DNA from: Nocardia flavorosea NBRC 108225
GTDB taxonomy: Bacteria; Actinomycetota; Actinomycetes; Mycobacteriales; Mycobacteriaceae
Reading direction: 5' to 3'
Length of the DNA: 64,000 nucleotides
Assembly: GCF_001613385.1 (NCBI RefSeq)
Contig: NZ_BDCG01000014.1
Coordinates: forward strand, 1-64,000
Within the stretch, counting starts at the first letter, position 1, and each line of letters opens with the position of its first letter. Of the stretch, positions 1 to 8,179 are shown piece by piece. Under the pieces are notes generated by a model. That model was not told where the DNA came from. It made no database searches and saw nothing but the letters and a program-made list of their open reading frames with translations. Both the position numbers and the translations under genes were made by a program.

Positions 1-1791
1 ACCGGTTCCGAACCCACCGGGTTCATCCACCCCGAAACCGCCGGAGTTTCCGGCCCCGGAGCCGTCGTTTCCGGACTCCGGCGTCGAGGTATCGCCCGAA
101 CCATCCGGTGCCGTCCATCCGGTGCCCGGTTCCGGCCACTCGCCGCCCGGCGCCGTCCAGTTGCCTCCCGGTGATTCCTCACCACCGGACCGACTCCCAC
201 CCGGTATCTCCGGTATTCCGGGGTTACCGTTATCGGGAAGTCCCGGTACCGGTCCGGTGCCACCGTCCGAATCCTGTTCCGGCTCACCGGTTTCCTCCCC
301 CGGCTGTCCGCCGGGTGGGTCGACGATGGGCGTATCGCCGTCCGGGTCCGGCACGCCGGGAAGTTCGATTCCGGGAACCTCCGGTTCCGCGGGATCCGGG
401 TCCACGGGGCCCGGATCCACAGGGGCCGGATCGGGCCGCGCCGGGAGAGCGGGCGGATCGAACGGGATCGGATTCCGGAATCGGGCCGGATCGTCGTAGC
501 GGGATTCGTTGTCGGCGTGCCGATCGCGGGGCGAGGTGTGCGAGTCGTTGCGGTCGCCATCGCGATCCTGTGCCGGAGCCGCGGGCGCTGCCGCGGTTGC
601 GGGCATCGGGGGTCCGTACGGTCGTGACACCCCCGCGGGGGCGATTCGCGGTCCGGTGCCGAGCGGCGCGTAGGACACACTCCATCCGCTGCCGGAGCGC
701 TCCACCTGCGCTTCGCCGTGGATTTCGTACAGCACTGCCCCGGGGGTCTGCAGCGGCATCCTGTCCCGGTCCGGCACCACGGTGTCGGCGGCACCGTTGC
801 CGAGGATGGTGGCCGCGGACATCGCCACCGCGGAGAATACGGCAGCACCGGAGAAGATCGGGGCATGTTCGGCCCGGGACGAGCCGGCCAGCGGAACACT
901 TTCCGCAGCCATGGCGGCGGCACCGAGCGCCACGCATTGGGCCGAATCGGCGGCGACCGTCACCGGCAACCCGAGTTCGGCGAGGGTTTCGGCGACCTGC
1001 GGTGGCCGGGACGCACCGCCGACCACCAGAATGCGCCCGATATCGGACAGGGCGACGCCAGCCGAACGGACAGCGCCGCGCACCACCTCCAGCGAATCGC
1101 GGATATGTTCGCGACGCAGGCCTTCCGGGTCGACGAAGGACATCAGCGAAACAGTGCCGTTACCCGGTTCGGCCGGGCCGATCGCCCGCTCGCCCGCGCA
1201 GCGGGCGATCATCGCGCCGAGCGGACGACCACCGAAATCGTAGGACCGCACCGGTTTTCCGACCACGGGATGATCGGGCCAGTCCATCCCGGTCCGCACC
1301 ACCGCGACATCGAGACTGTTCCCGCCCAGGTCGTAGACCAGGACGAATCCGGTATCCAGCGGGCCGTGCTCGGTATCGAGCCAATGCGCGGCGGCCACCG
1401 GCTCCGGAACCAGCTGGACATGCCCGACACCGGCGAGGTCGAGACTCTGCCGGAGCAGGTCGAGTTGTTTGGCGCTGTATCCGGCCGGATGGGTGGCGAC
1501 CACTCCGGCCGCCGGTTCGGCGGTGACCAGTCCCTGCACCACCGAGGCGAAGATGGAGGCCGGCGCCCAGATCCGGCCGTCGACGTAGACCGATTCCGGG
1601 TCGCGGCCGAGGTCGGCGAATTCGCTGATCGCCGTGGAGAATCGGGTGATTCCACCGAGGCGTGCGGTACCGCGGTTGTCGAATCCGACAGCCGTCCGCC
1701 GTGTCCGCACGATCGGCCGGGCGTCGTGCTCGGCGACCCGCGCCGAGACAACGTTCACCGTGCCGATACTGATACCCAGCCCTGAAGTCAT
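1..1791 (-). CDS. Hsp70-like protein with Pro/Gly-rich tail (3' end outside window)
   Basis: Open frame from the ATG at 1791 to the window edge, so the C-terminus is missing; about 597 codons are visible. The start reads MTSGLGISIGTVNVVSA, the phosphate-binding beta-hairpin of the actin/Hsp70 ATPase fold. Further on, a VYDLGGNSLDVAVVRTG stretch matches the second phosphate loop, and an ILVVGGASRPPQV stretch matches the adenosine motif. After roughly residue 400 the protein turns into an acidic, Pro/Gly/Asp/Glu-rich tail rather than a DnaK substrate-binding domain. It is therefore an Hsp70-fold ATPase with a disordered or wall-associated tail, not a canonical chaperone. The tail resembles in style the large protein at 14.3-16.8 kb. 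The substrate is unknown. The intergenic region upstream is unusually AT-rich. Confidence 0.75.
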   Translation of the reverse strand, partial: MTSGLGISIGTVNVVSARVAEHDARPIVRTRRTAVGFDNRGTARLGGITRFSTAISEFADLGRDPESVYVDGRIWAPASIFASVVQGLVTAEPAAGVVATHPAGYSAKQLDLLRQSLDLAGVGHVQLVPEPVAAAHWLDTEHGPLDTGFVLVYDLGGNSLDVAVVRTGMDWPDHPVVGKPVRSYDFGGRPLGAMIARCAGERAIGPAEPGNGTVSLMSFVDPEGLRREHIRDSLEVVRGAVRSAGVALSDIGRILVVGGASRPPQVAETLAELGLPVTVAADSAQCVALGAAAMAAESVPLAGSSRAEHAPIFSGAAVFSAVAMSAATILGNGAADTVVPDRDRMPLQTPGAVLYEIHGEAQVERSGSGWSVSYAPLGTGPRIAPAGVSRPYGPPMPATAAAPAAPAQDRDGDRNDSHTSPRDRHADNESRYDDPARFRNPIPFDPPALPARPDPAPVDPGPVDPDPAEPEVPGIELPGVPDPDGDTPIVDPPGGQPGEETGEPEQDSDGGTGPVPGLPDNGNPGIPEIPGGSRSGGEESPGGNWTAPGGEWPEPGTGWTAPDGSGDTSTPESGNDGSGAGNSGGFGVDEPGGFGTG

Positions 1792-2204
1792 TTGCCATCC
1801 CGTCAACGCACCGAGACCACGTCCTGCGAAAAAGCCATGGGCGCGGTCGTTTTCCAAACAGCGACCACAGGTTAGCTGCAATGGCCCGAATAAATCGAAT
1901 AATCGGCGATGAAAGATGAAGTTACAGAACAACTCCCCGAATACCGGCCGAAAAACAAACCGGCAGTTCAATTGCCCACCACTCAGAAAATAGGCTATGA
2001 ACTGGCAATATGATAGAAATCCTCGGGGACACACCACTACCTGCAGACGTGTCCCCGAGTAACCCCCGCTGACATCCGGACGTGCATTCAGGCACGACTA
2101 CCGACCGGTAACCGATCAATAGCTGTCCAGGGAGAATTCGCGCCGTGCAAACGAGGACCGCCCGCCCGGTGTGATACCGGACGGGCGGAAGCCGGCGGGT
2201 TGCC
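1792..2204. other. AT-rich intergenic region with a long hairpin
   Basis: This gap separates the Hsp70-like gene from fprB. About 1840-2120 is far more AT-rich than the rest of the window. It holds a perfect 11-bp inverted repeat, CTCGGGGACAC at 2022-2032 and GTGTCCCCGAG at 2049-2059, with a 16-nt loop. On the minus strand the hairpin is followed by GGATTTCT, so it could be a second terminator or part of the Hsp70-gene leader. The separate fprB terminator lies at 2158-2188. A 65-codon frame at 1922-2119 has no coding character. No other gene is visible. Confidence 0.5.
2158..2188 (-). terminator. Terminator of the oxygenase-fprB operon
   Basis: A 13-bp stem with a 5-nt loop begins 17 nt after the fprB stop codon. 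The outer arms are CCGCCCG/CGGGCGG and the inner arms CCGGT/ACCGG. The one C-A mismatch on the plus strand becomes a U-G wobble in minus-strand RNA, so the hairpin is fully paired only in the fprB transcript. There is no strong U tract, as is common in actinobacteria. Confidence 0.7.
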
Positions 2205-3794
2205 TCAGGTACGAGCGAACAAGCGGCGCACCGGCTTGGCTGTGCGAGTCACCGCACCCGCGGCCCGGACCTGAGGCCGGCGCTGCCGCAACAGCCGATC
2301 GAACGCCTCCGCGCTGCCCGCGGGCTCGGCCAAACGACCGGCGTTGAAATCGTGGGCCAGCTGCTGCACGGTTTCCTGGGCGCAGGATTTGTTGGTGCCG
2401 ATGAACCCGGTGGGGCCGCGCTTGATCCAGCCGGTGACATACGCACCCGGGAGCACATCGCCTTCCGGACCCGTCAGCACCCGGCCGGCCCGGTTCGGGA
2501 TGATCGCGCGCTGCTCGTCGAACGGCAGGCCGGGTGTGGGTACGCCGCGGTAGCCGACCGAGGTAAGCACCAGCCCCGTCTCCAGGAGGTCGATATCGCC
2601 CGTGGCGACCGCACTGACCCGGCCGTCGTCGCCGGGGACGAGCTCGGTCCGGTCCACTTCGATACCGGTGACCGCGTCGGGTCCGAGGATCCGGCTCGGC
2701 GCACTCAGGTAGCGGAAGACGATCCGGCGGCGCTGCCCGAACGGCCGATCGGCCACGCGGTGCAGCAATTTCAGCTTCTGCTCCACCTGGTACGGCAGGT
2801 CGCCGGTGAGCGGCGGCAGATCACCCTCGACCGCGATATCCACATCGGCACCCAGCAGCCCGACGAACTCGGGGACGGTGAAGGCAGATTCGGCCGGACC
2901 GCGCCGGCCCAGCACCACGACCTCGCGTACTTCGCTGCGCCGCAGTGCCTCGAGCGCGACCGGCGAGATATCGCTATCGGCCAGCGCTTCCGGATCGCTG
3001 GTGAGGATCCGGGCCACATCGAGGGCGACATTGCCGTTGCCGACCACGACCACCCGGCGCTGGGACAGATCGAAATCATCGTCGACATGATCGGGGTGCC
3101 CGTTGTACCAGGCCACGAAATCGGTGGCCGAGACGTTCCCGGCCAGACCTTCACCCGGGATACCGAGCTTACGGTCGGAGGAGGCACCGACCGCGTACAC
3201 GACCGCATGGTGGTACGCGAGCAGTTCTTCGTGCGAAATATGTTTGCCGACCTCGATATCGAAGTACGACCCGAATCCCGGCTGCCGCGACATCACATCG
3301 AACAGCTCGGCGACCTTGCGAGTCTTCCCGTGATCCGGTGCCACACCGTAGCGGGCCAAACCGTAGGGAACCGGCAGCCGGTCGAAGACGGTCACCCGCA
3401 CATCGGGCTGGGTGAGCAGTTCGTCCGCGGCATACATGGCCGAGGGCCCGGAGCCGACCACCGCAATCCGTAGCGGGCCGCGACCGGCGGTATCGATCGG
3501 CGGCGCCGGAACCGGCCGGGCGAGGATCGGGCGGGGTCGCGACTGCCGGTAGAAGTCGGCGTTGATCTCGATGAACGGCTTCTGCTCATCGGTCAGCTTC
3601 TTCGACGAGGTGATGGCATCCACCGGGCAGGCCGAAGCGCAGGCACCGCAGTCGACGCAGACGGCCGGGTCGACGTAGAGCATGTCCGCGGTCCGGAAAT
3701 CCGGTTCGTCCGGGGTCGGGTGGATGCAGTTGACCGGGCAGGCGTAGACGCAGGACGCGTCGCTACAGCACGACTGGGTGACGACGTAGGGCAT
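2205..3794 (-). CDS. fprB: Ferredoxin/ferredoxin-NADP+ reductase, FprB type
   Basis: Flavoprotein of 529 aa that moves electrons between NADPH and ferredoxin. Residues 1-60 are a built-in 7Fe/8Fe-type ferredoxin: CCSDASCVYACPVNCIHP followed by a classical CVDCGACASACP cluster. Around residue 110 the VVGSGPSAMYAADELL stretch is the FAD Rossmann motif. Near residue 245 VVVVGNGNVALDVARIL is the NADPH-binding motif. The C-terminal GWIKRGPTGFIGTNK segment is typical of adrenodoxin-reductase-like enzymes. The N-terminal ferredoxin separates FprB from the shorter FprA. It follows the diiron oxygenase by 16 bp in the same operon and is probably its reductase. In M. tuberculosis fprB (Rv0886) also neighbours the oxygenase homologue Rv0885, from memory. 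Confidence 0.92.
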   Translation of the reverse strand: MPYVVTQSCCSDASCVYACPVNCIHPTPDEPDFRTADMLYVDPAVCVDCGACASACPVDAITSSKKLTDEQKPFIEINADFYRQSRPRPILARPVPAPPIDTAGRGPLRIAVVGSGPSAMYAADELLTQPDVRVTVFDRLPVPYGLARYGVAPDHGKTRKVAELFDVMSRQPGFGSYFDIEVGKHISHEELLAYHHAVVYAVGASSDRKLGIPGEGLAGNVSATDFVAWYNGHPDHVDDDFDLSQRRVVVVGNGNVALDVARILTSDPEALADSDISPVALEALRRSEVREVVVLGRRGPAESAFTVPEFVGLLGADVDIAVEGDLPPLTGDLPYQVEQKLKLLHRVADRPFGQRRRIVFRYLSAPSRILGPDAVTGIEVDRTELVPGDDGRVSAVATGDIDLLETGLVLTSVGYRGVPTPGLPFDEQRAIIPNRAGRVLTGPEGDVLPGAYVTGWIKRGPTGFIGTNKSCAQETVQQLAHDFNAGRLAEPAGSAEAFDRLLRQRRPQVRAAGAVTRTAKPVRRLFART

Positions 3795-3810
3795 CGAGTG
3801 GACCCGTCGC

Positions 3811-4824
3811 TCAGGCGGCGGCGCCGGGCACGGCGCGCAGCGGTTCGGAACGGTACCGGGTGGTGTGCCCGGCGATACCCAGCATCTTCCAGACCCGCTT
3901 GGCGACCGGGTTCATCAGGCCGATGTCGTGTGCCAGGGCGCGCACATCGCCGAAGTAGTCGCTGAAGGTCTGCTTCGCCTCGGCGGAGCCGTAGAACAGC
4001 TCCTTGCGCACGCTCTTCGGGATATCGAATTCCTCGAAGAAGGTTTTGGGCGGGGTCGCGATGGCGCGGCCCAGGATCCACATGATCACCGGCATGGCCA
4101 GCGACAGGATGAACTTGTTGCGCCGCGAGGATTCCGGTACGTGCTGCTTGAGGAATTCGTGCGCGAACGAGATATGCCGCGCTTCCTCGGCCACGTGGAT
4201 GGCCATCACACCGCGCATGATCGGGTGCACTTCCTCGCCGGAGCGCAGGATGTCCTTCTGGATGTGGTCGATGGGCTCTTCGCCGGCCAGGACGGCCATG
4301 AAGAACAGGTTCGGGAAGGCGACCGCGACCGGTACCGCGAGGTGGCGCAGCTGGCGGACCAGCGGACCCATTCCGGGGACGTCGACGCCGATCCGGTTCA
4401 CCATCTCCTGGAACATCAAGGTGTGGTTGTGCTCCTCGATCATCTCGTGGGAGCAGTAGCGGAACTCCGGGTCACCGTTGGGCAGTCCGAAGACATGCTG
4501 CATCATGCCGCTGATCAGGATGGCCTCGAACTGCAGCCCGACCTTGGCGACATTGGCCTGGCGGTACTTGCCGAGTTCGATCTTCTGTTCGTCCGACAGC
4601 GCCCGGTACCAGGGGTGCCGGCCCAGGGTGTCGGCGGAAACGGGCAGGATCCAGCGTTCCGGCCGTGCGTTCACGTCGAAGTCCGGGTGATCCCAGTCGA
4701 TATCTTCGAACGGGTCGAAATGCCGGTTGACCGAGCCTTCCGACAGCAGCAGCAGCTTTTCCGCGTACTCCTGGGCCTGAGCGACCAGCTGGTCGTCGGA
4801 GACCGTGGTGGCTGAAGACGTCAT
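3811..4824 (-). CDS. AurF-like diiron oxygenase
   Basis: Protein of 337 aa related to AurF/CmlI-type non-haem diiron N-oxygenases and the mycobacterial Rv0885 family. Metal-ligand candidates are the helix-borne E...ExxH motifs: QFEAILISG, SHEMIEEHNHTLMFQEM and HVAEEARHISFAHEF. These give the expected spacing of Glu and ExxH pairs on a four-helix bundle. Start choice: the ATG at 4824 has AGAGG seven nt upstream; in-frame ATG 4830 and TTG 4842 have worse spacing. The natural substrate is unknown; relatives oxidise aryl amines, but this is not shown here. Co-transcription with fprB, 16 bp downstream, supplies an obvious electron source. Expression probably depends on the palindromic promoter at 4851-4894. 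Confidence 0.8.
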   Translation of the reverse strand: MTSSATTVSDDQLVAQAQEYAEKLLLLSEGSVNRHFDPFEDIDWDHPDFDVNARPERWILPVSADTLGRHPWYRALSDEQKIELGKYRQANVAKVGLQFEAILISGMMQHVFGLPNGDPEFRYCSHEMIEEHNHTLMFQEMVNRIGVDVPGMGPLVRQLRHLAVPVAVAFPNLFFMAVLAGEEPIDHIQKDILRSGEEVHPIMRGVMAIHVAEEARHISFAHEFLKQHVPESSRRNKFILSLAMPVIMWILGRAIATPPKTFFEEFDIPKSVRKELFYGSAEAKQTFSDYFGDVRALAHDIGLMNPVAKRVWKMLGIAGHTTRYRSEPLRAVPGAAA

Positions 4825-4850
4825 CGTCATGCCTCTCGTCAATGATTCCG

Positions 4851-4894
4851 GCTTAACTGTTTCCCATAGTTACAGCTAAGCTGGGGTACGTCAA
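4851..4894 (-). promoter_or_regulatory. Promoter with palindromic operator for the diiron oxygenase operon
   Basis: On the minus strand, TTGACG (4894-4889) and TAACTA (4872-4867) make a near-consensus promoter with a 16-nt spacer. The -10 sits inside an inverted repeat spanning 4851-4881: GCTTA/TAAGC outer arms and CTGT/ACAG inner arms, also readable as TAACT-N9-AGTTA. This layout suits a TetR- or MarR-type repressor. The regulator gene is not in the window. Confidence 0.6.
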
Positions 4895-5260
4895 CACGGC
4901 GGCCCGCGCTACGGGATCACAGTCGATAACCGAAAGGCATCACCGCAGCTCAACACACTCATAAACGAGAAGTCGCCGCCCGCTGGGAGCTGCCGCCGCC
5001 ATGCGTTCGGGACTCTGCCCTCTCTTGCTCTGCGGGATTCCCGGTCACAGATACTTGCCCGATTCGCCGGATAGAACGAGCGGGTCACCAGATCCGGACC
5101 TGCCCCGACGCCGTCGGTCCGCCCAGCCGAACCGGACGGATCGGTAGCACGGCGCGACGATGCGTCACCGAACTCGGTCTGCCGCGACGCCTGCACACCC
5201 CACCGAACCCCGGCGCTCGTACCGGCCCGCCCACGACCGGGCGGCGGACGCTGCCGGTAG
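4895..5260. other. Intergenic region without recognised genes
   Basis: Spacer between the oxygenase promoter and the sulfate operon terminator. Short open frames exist on both strands (for example 4909-5196) but have mixed composition and no recognisable domain. Nothing functional is seen apart from the flanking promoter and terminator. Confidence 0.5.
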
Positions 5261-5285
5261 CCCTCGTTGCCTCCGGCAACAAGGG
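5261..5285 (-). terminator. Terminator of the sulfate transport operon
   Basis: An 11-bp stem with a GGA loop lies 80 nt past the cysA stop. The minus-strand arms are CCCTTGTTGCC and GGCAACGAGGG. The only imperfect pair is a U-G wobble in minus-strand RNA, which would be a C-A mismatch in plus-strand RNA, so the structure is directional. Confidence 0.6.
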
Positions 5286-5366
5286 ACCTCGCCCGGAGTA
5301 CCCGGCCTCGGGCCCTGGTACGAGCCGCGTCCGCAATGCCCGCGCACCACCGGAAGGGTGATACTC

Positions 5367-6362
5367 CTAGGCGACCGGCAGTTCCGGGATCCGAGTGGCA
5401 CGGGCGTAGACGGTCTCCCCCTCCGCCAGCCGCAGCGCCTCGGCATCACCGCGCGTCACCTGGGCGACGAACAGATCCCCGGTGGCGGCATTGCGCATCT
5501 CCACCCGGACCTCGAACCCGAGCCGCACCACCCGTTCGATCGTCGCCCGGGTGACTCCGGCCGATTCGGCCGTGCCCTCATAGGCGGCCAGGGCCATACT
5601 CGGATCCCGGCCCACCCGGATATCGTGCGGCCGCACGAGATGGCCGTTCAACCGCGCCACCGCACCGAGGAATGTCATGACGAATTCGCTGGCCGGCCGG
5701 TCGTAGACGTCTTCGGGACTGCCGACCTGTTCGATCCGGCCGGCGTTCATCACCGCGATCCGGTCCGCGACGTCGAGGGCTTCCTCCTGGTCGTGGGTCA
5801 CCAGCACGGTGGTCACATGCACTTCTTCGTGCAGGCGCCGCAGCCAGGTACGCAGATCCGCACGCACCTTCGCGTCCAGCGCACCGAACGGTTCGTCCAG
5901 CAGCAGGACCTGCGGGTCCACGGCCAGTGCGCGGGCCAGCGCCATCCGCTGGCGCTGGCCACCGGAGAGTTGCGCCGGATAGCGGTGCTGGAACCCGTCG
6001 AGTCCGACGATCTCCAGCAGCTCGTCCACCCGTTTGGCGATTTCGTGCTTGGGACGTTTGCGGATCGTCAGGCCGAAGGCGACATTGTCGCGGACCGTCA
6101 TATGTTTGAACGCCGCGTAGTGCTGGAAGACGAACCCGATATCGCGTTTCTGCGGCGGCACCCGGGTCACATCACGACCGCTGATGGTCACCACACCCGA
6201 ATCGAGGTTCTCCAGCCCGGCAATCGACCGCAGCAGGGTGGATTTGCCCGAACCGGAGGGGCCGAGCAGCGCGGTCAGCTCCCCGGACGGGATCTCCAGG
6301 CTGACATCGTCGAGGGCGGCGAAAGAACCGTAGTTCTTGCGCGCGTTGGTCACGGTGATCAT
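5367..6362 (-). CDS. cysA: Sulfate/thiosulfate ABC importer ATP-binding protein
   Basis: Protein of 331 aa from the ATG at 6362 (MITVTNARKNYGS). A longer in-frame reading to 6413 adds only a basic low-quality tail. Walker A is GPSGSGKST, the Q-loop lies in FVFQHYAAFKHMTV, the signature is LSGGQRQRMALARAL, Walker B is VLLLDEPFGALD and the switch His is in LVTHDQEEAL. The C-terminal region after about residue 230 is the TOBE-like regulatory part of CysA. It energises sulfate and thiosulfate uptake with the two permeases and the binding protein encoded upstream. Gene order binding protein-cysT-cysW-cysA matches M. tuberculosis subI-cysTWA. Confidence 0.95.
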   Translation of the reverse strand: MITVTNARKNYGSFAALDDVSLEIPSGELTALLGPSGSGKSTLLRSIAGLENLDSGVVTISGRDVTRVPPQKRDIGFVFQHYAAFKHMTVRDNVAFGLTIRKRPKHEIAKRVDELLEIVGLDGFQHRYPAQLSGGQRQRMALARALAVDPQVLLLDEPFGALDAKVRADLRTWLRRLHEEVHVTTVLVTHDQEEALDVADRIAVMNAGRIEQVGSPEDVYDRPASEFVMTFLGAVARLNGHLVRPHDIRVGRDPSMALAAYEGTAESAGVTRATIERVVRLGFEVRVEMRNAATGDLFVAQVTRGDAEALRLAEGETVYARATRIPELPVA

Positions 6363-6452
6363 GGGCGGCCTCCGGCGTGCACGGTCACGAAATTTCCTTC
6401 GAAGCTGATTCATGCGGTCCGCGGAGGCCGTAGCGGAGGCGGAGGTATCGCA

Positions 6453-7259
6453 TCATGACACGTCCCGCTTACGTTCCAGGAGCGTCATCAACAGCAGGGT
6501 GATGAGGGCGAGACCCATCAACAGGACTGCGGCGCAGTAGGCGCCGAAATCGTTGTGATCGTTGATATAGCGTTCGTGCACCAGCAGGGTGAGTGTCTGC
6601 GAGACACCGGGGAAACCGGACGACACCATGATCACCGCACCGAATTCGCCGAGTGCGCGGGCGACGGTGAGCACCACACCGTACGTGAGGCCCCAGCGGA
6701 TGGCGGGGAGTGTGATCCGCCAGAAGGTCTGCCAGCGGGACGCGCCCAGGGTTGCAGCCGCCTGTTCCTGGTCGTCACCGATCTCGTGCAGGACCGGTTC
6801 CACTTCGCGCACCACGAACGGCATGGTCACGAAGATGGTCGCCAGCACCATCCCGGGCAGCGCGAAGATCACCCGGAAACCCCATTCGGTGATCACCCCG
6901 AACCAGCCGCCCACACCCCACAGCATGATCAGCGCGACACCCACCACCACCGGTGAGACCGCGAACGGCAGGTCCACCAGGCCCTGCAGCAGCCGCCGGC
7001 CCGGGAAGTTCCCGCGCACCAGGGCCAGCGCGATCACCACCCCGAGGATCACGTTCACGGGCACCACGATGATCAGGATGATCATGGACAGGTTGAAGGC
7101 GGAGATGGCGGCCGGCGTGCTGATCTGGTCGATGAACGCGCCGATACCGTGCTCGAACGCCCGGTACAGGATGATCCCCAGCGGCAGTACCAGCAGCACG
7201 AACAGATAGCCGAGCGCCAGCACCCGTAAGCTCACCCGGCTGGGTGTGGACAGTTTCAT
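6453..7259 (-). CDS. cysW: Sulfate ABC importer permease CysW
   Basis: Integral membrane protein of 268 aa with about six hydrophobic helices. The EAA-type coupling motif is visible as EQAAATLGASRWQTFWRITLP, followed by ALGEFGAVIMVSSGFPGVSQT, typical of CysW. It pairs with CysT to form the sulfate translocation path. Its ATG overlaps the end of cysT by 4 nt, indicating translational coupling. A gap of about 90 nt separates it from cysA. Confidence 0.93.
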   Translation of the reverse strand: MKLSTPSRVSLRVLALGYLFVLLVLPLGIILYRAFEHGIGAFIDQISTPAAISAFNLSMIILIIVVPVNVILGVVIALALVRGNFPGRRLLQGLVDLPFAVSPVVVGVALIMLWGVGGWFGVITEWGFRVIFALPGMVLATIFVTMPFVVREVEPVLHEIGDDQEQAAATLGASRWQTFWRITLPAIRWGLTYGVVLTVARALGEFGAVIMVSSGFPGVSQTLTLLVHERYINDHNDFGAYCAAVLLMGLALITLLLMTLLERKRDVS

Positions 7260-8143
7260 CGGGCCTCGCGTTCCTTCCGGGCCGTCCGCTCGGCGAACAC
7301 CCGCAGCACCAGCAGTGCGACGAACGCGATCACCAGCAGCGCCACGGATACCGCCGCGGCGTTCACCGGCCGGTCGATTTCGATCTGCTGCTGGATGTAC
7401 TGCGAGGCCACCTGCGTTTCGCGGGGGATATTGCCGCCGATCAGCACCACCGACCCGAATTCGCCGATCGCCCGGGCGAAGGCCAGCCCGCCGCCGCTGA
7501 TGATCGCGGGCGCCAGGGTGGGTAGCACGATCCGCCGGAAGGTGGTCCAGTTGTCGGCGCCCAGTGACAGCGCAGCCTGCTCGACCTCACGATCGGCCTC
7601 GATCAGTACCGGCTGCACCGACCGCACCACGAACGGCAGGGTGACGAAGGCCAGCGCGACCACCAGCCCCGGTTGGGTGGCATTCAGATGAATATCGATC
7701 GGACTCTTCGGCCCGTACAGCGCGAGCAGCACGATACTTGCGACGATGGTCGGCAGCGCGAACGGCAGATCGATCAAGGCGTTGACCATGCCCTTGCCGG
7801 GGAAGTCGTCGCGTACCAGCACCCAGGCGATCAACGTGCCCATGACGACGTTGAGCAACGCCACCACGAGGGATACGAGCACCGTCACCCGTAGCGAGGC
7901 CAGTGCCAGCGGGTCGGTGATCGCGCCCCAGAATCCCGACCAGCCGTCGTCGAAGGCGCTGAAGGTCAGCGCGGCCAGCGGTAGCAGCACGATCACGCTC
8001 AGCCAGAGCATGGCGGTGGCAATACCGAGCGGGCCCACCGAACCGGTGAACCGCAGCCAGGAGCCCAGCGGGCGGCGGGTGGGTTCGGCGCGCGCCGCGG
8101 CCGCGGCGGGCGCGGGCTCGGTGTCGGGGCTGTGTTCGGTCAC
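7256..8143 (-). CDS. cysT: Sulfate ABC importer permease CysT
   Basis: Integral membrane permease of 295 aa, GTG start. Residues 1-30 are an Ala/Pro/Glu-rich cytoplasmic extension; the first membrane segment follows at about residue 40. The coupling-helix motif EVEQAALSLGADNWTTFRRI and the FARAIGEFGSVVLIGGNIP motif are diagnostic of CysT/CysU. It overlaps cysW by 4 nt and follows the sulfate-binding gene by 36 nt. Confidence 0.93.
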   Translation of the reverse strand: MTEHSPDTEPAPAAAAARAEPTRRPLGSWLRFTGSVGPLGIATAMLWLSVIVLLPLAALTFSAFDDGWSGFWGAITDPLALASLRVTVLVSLVVALLNVVMGTLIAWVLVRDDFPGKGMVNALIDLPFALPTIVASIVLLALYGPKSPIDIHLNATQPGLVVALAFVTLPFVVRSVQPVLIEADREVEQAALSLGADNWTTFRRIVLPTLAPAIISGGGLAFARAIGEFGSVVLIGGNIPRETQVASQYIQQQIEIDRPVNAAAVSVALLVIAFVALLVLRVFAERTARKEREAR

Positions 8144-8179
8144 GAGTATCGAGTATCGCGTGTGGTCCGGGTCACCCGG

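Noticed and set aside
1922..2119. 65-codon minus-strand ORF in the AT-rich gap
   Set aside because: No ribosome-binding site and no domain; it runs across the hairpin.
4909..5196. 95-codon minus-strand ORF upstream of the oxygenase promoter
   Set aside because: Mixed composition, no motif and no start signal.
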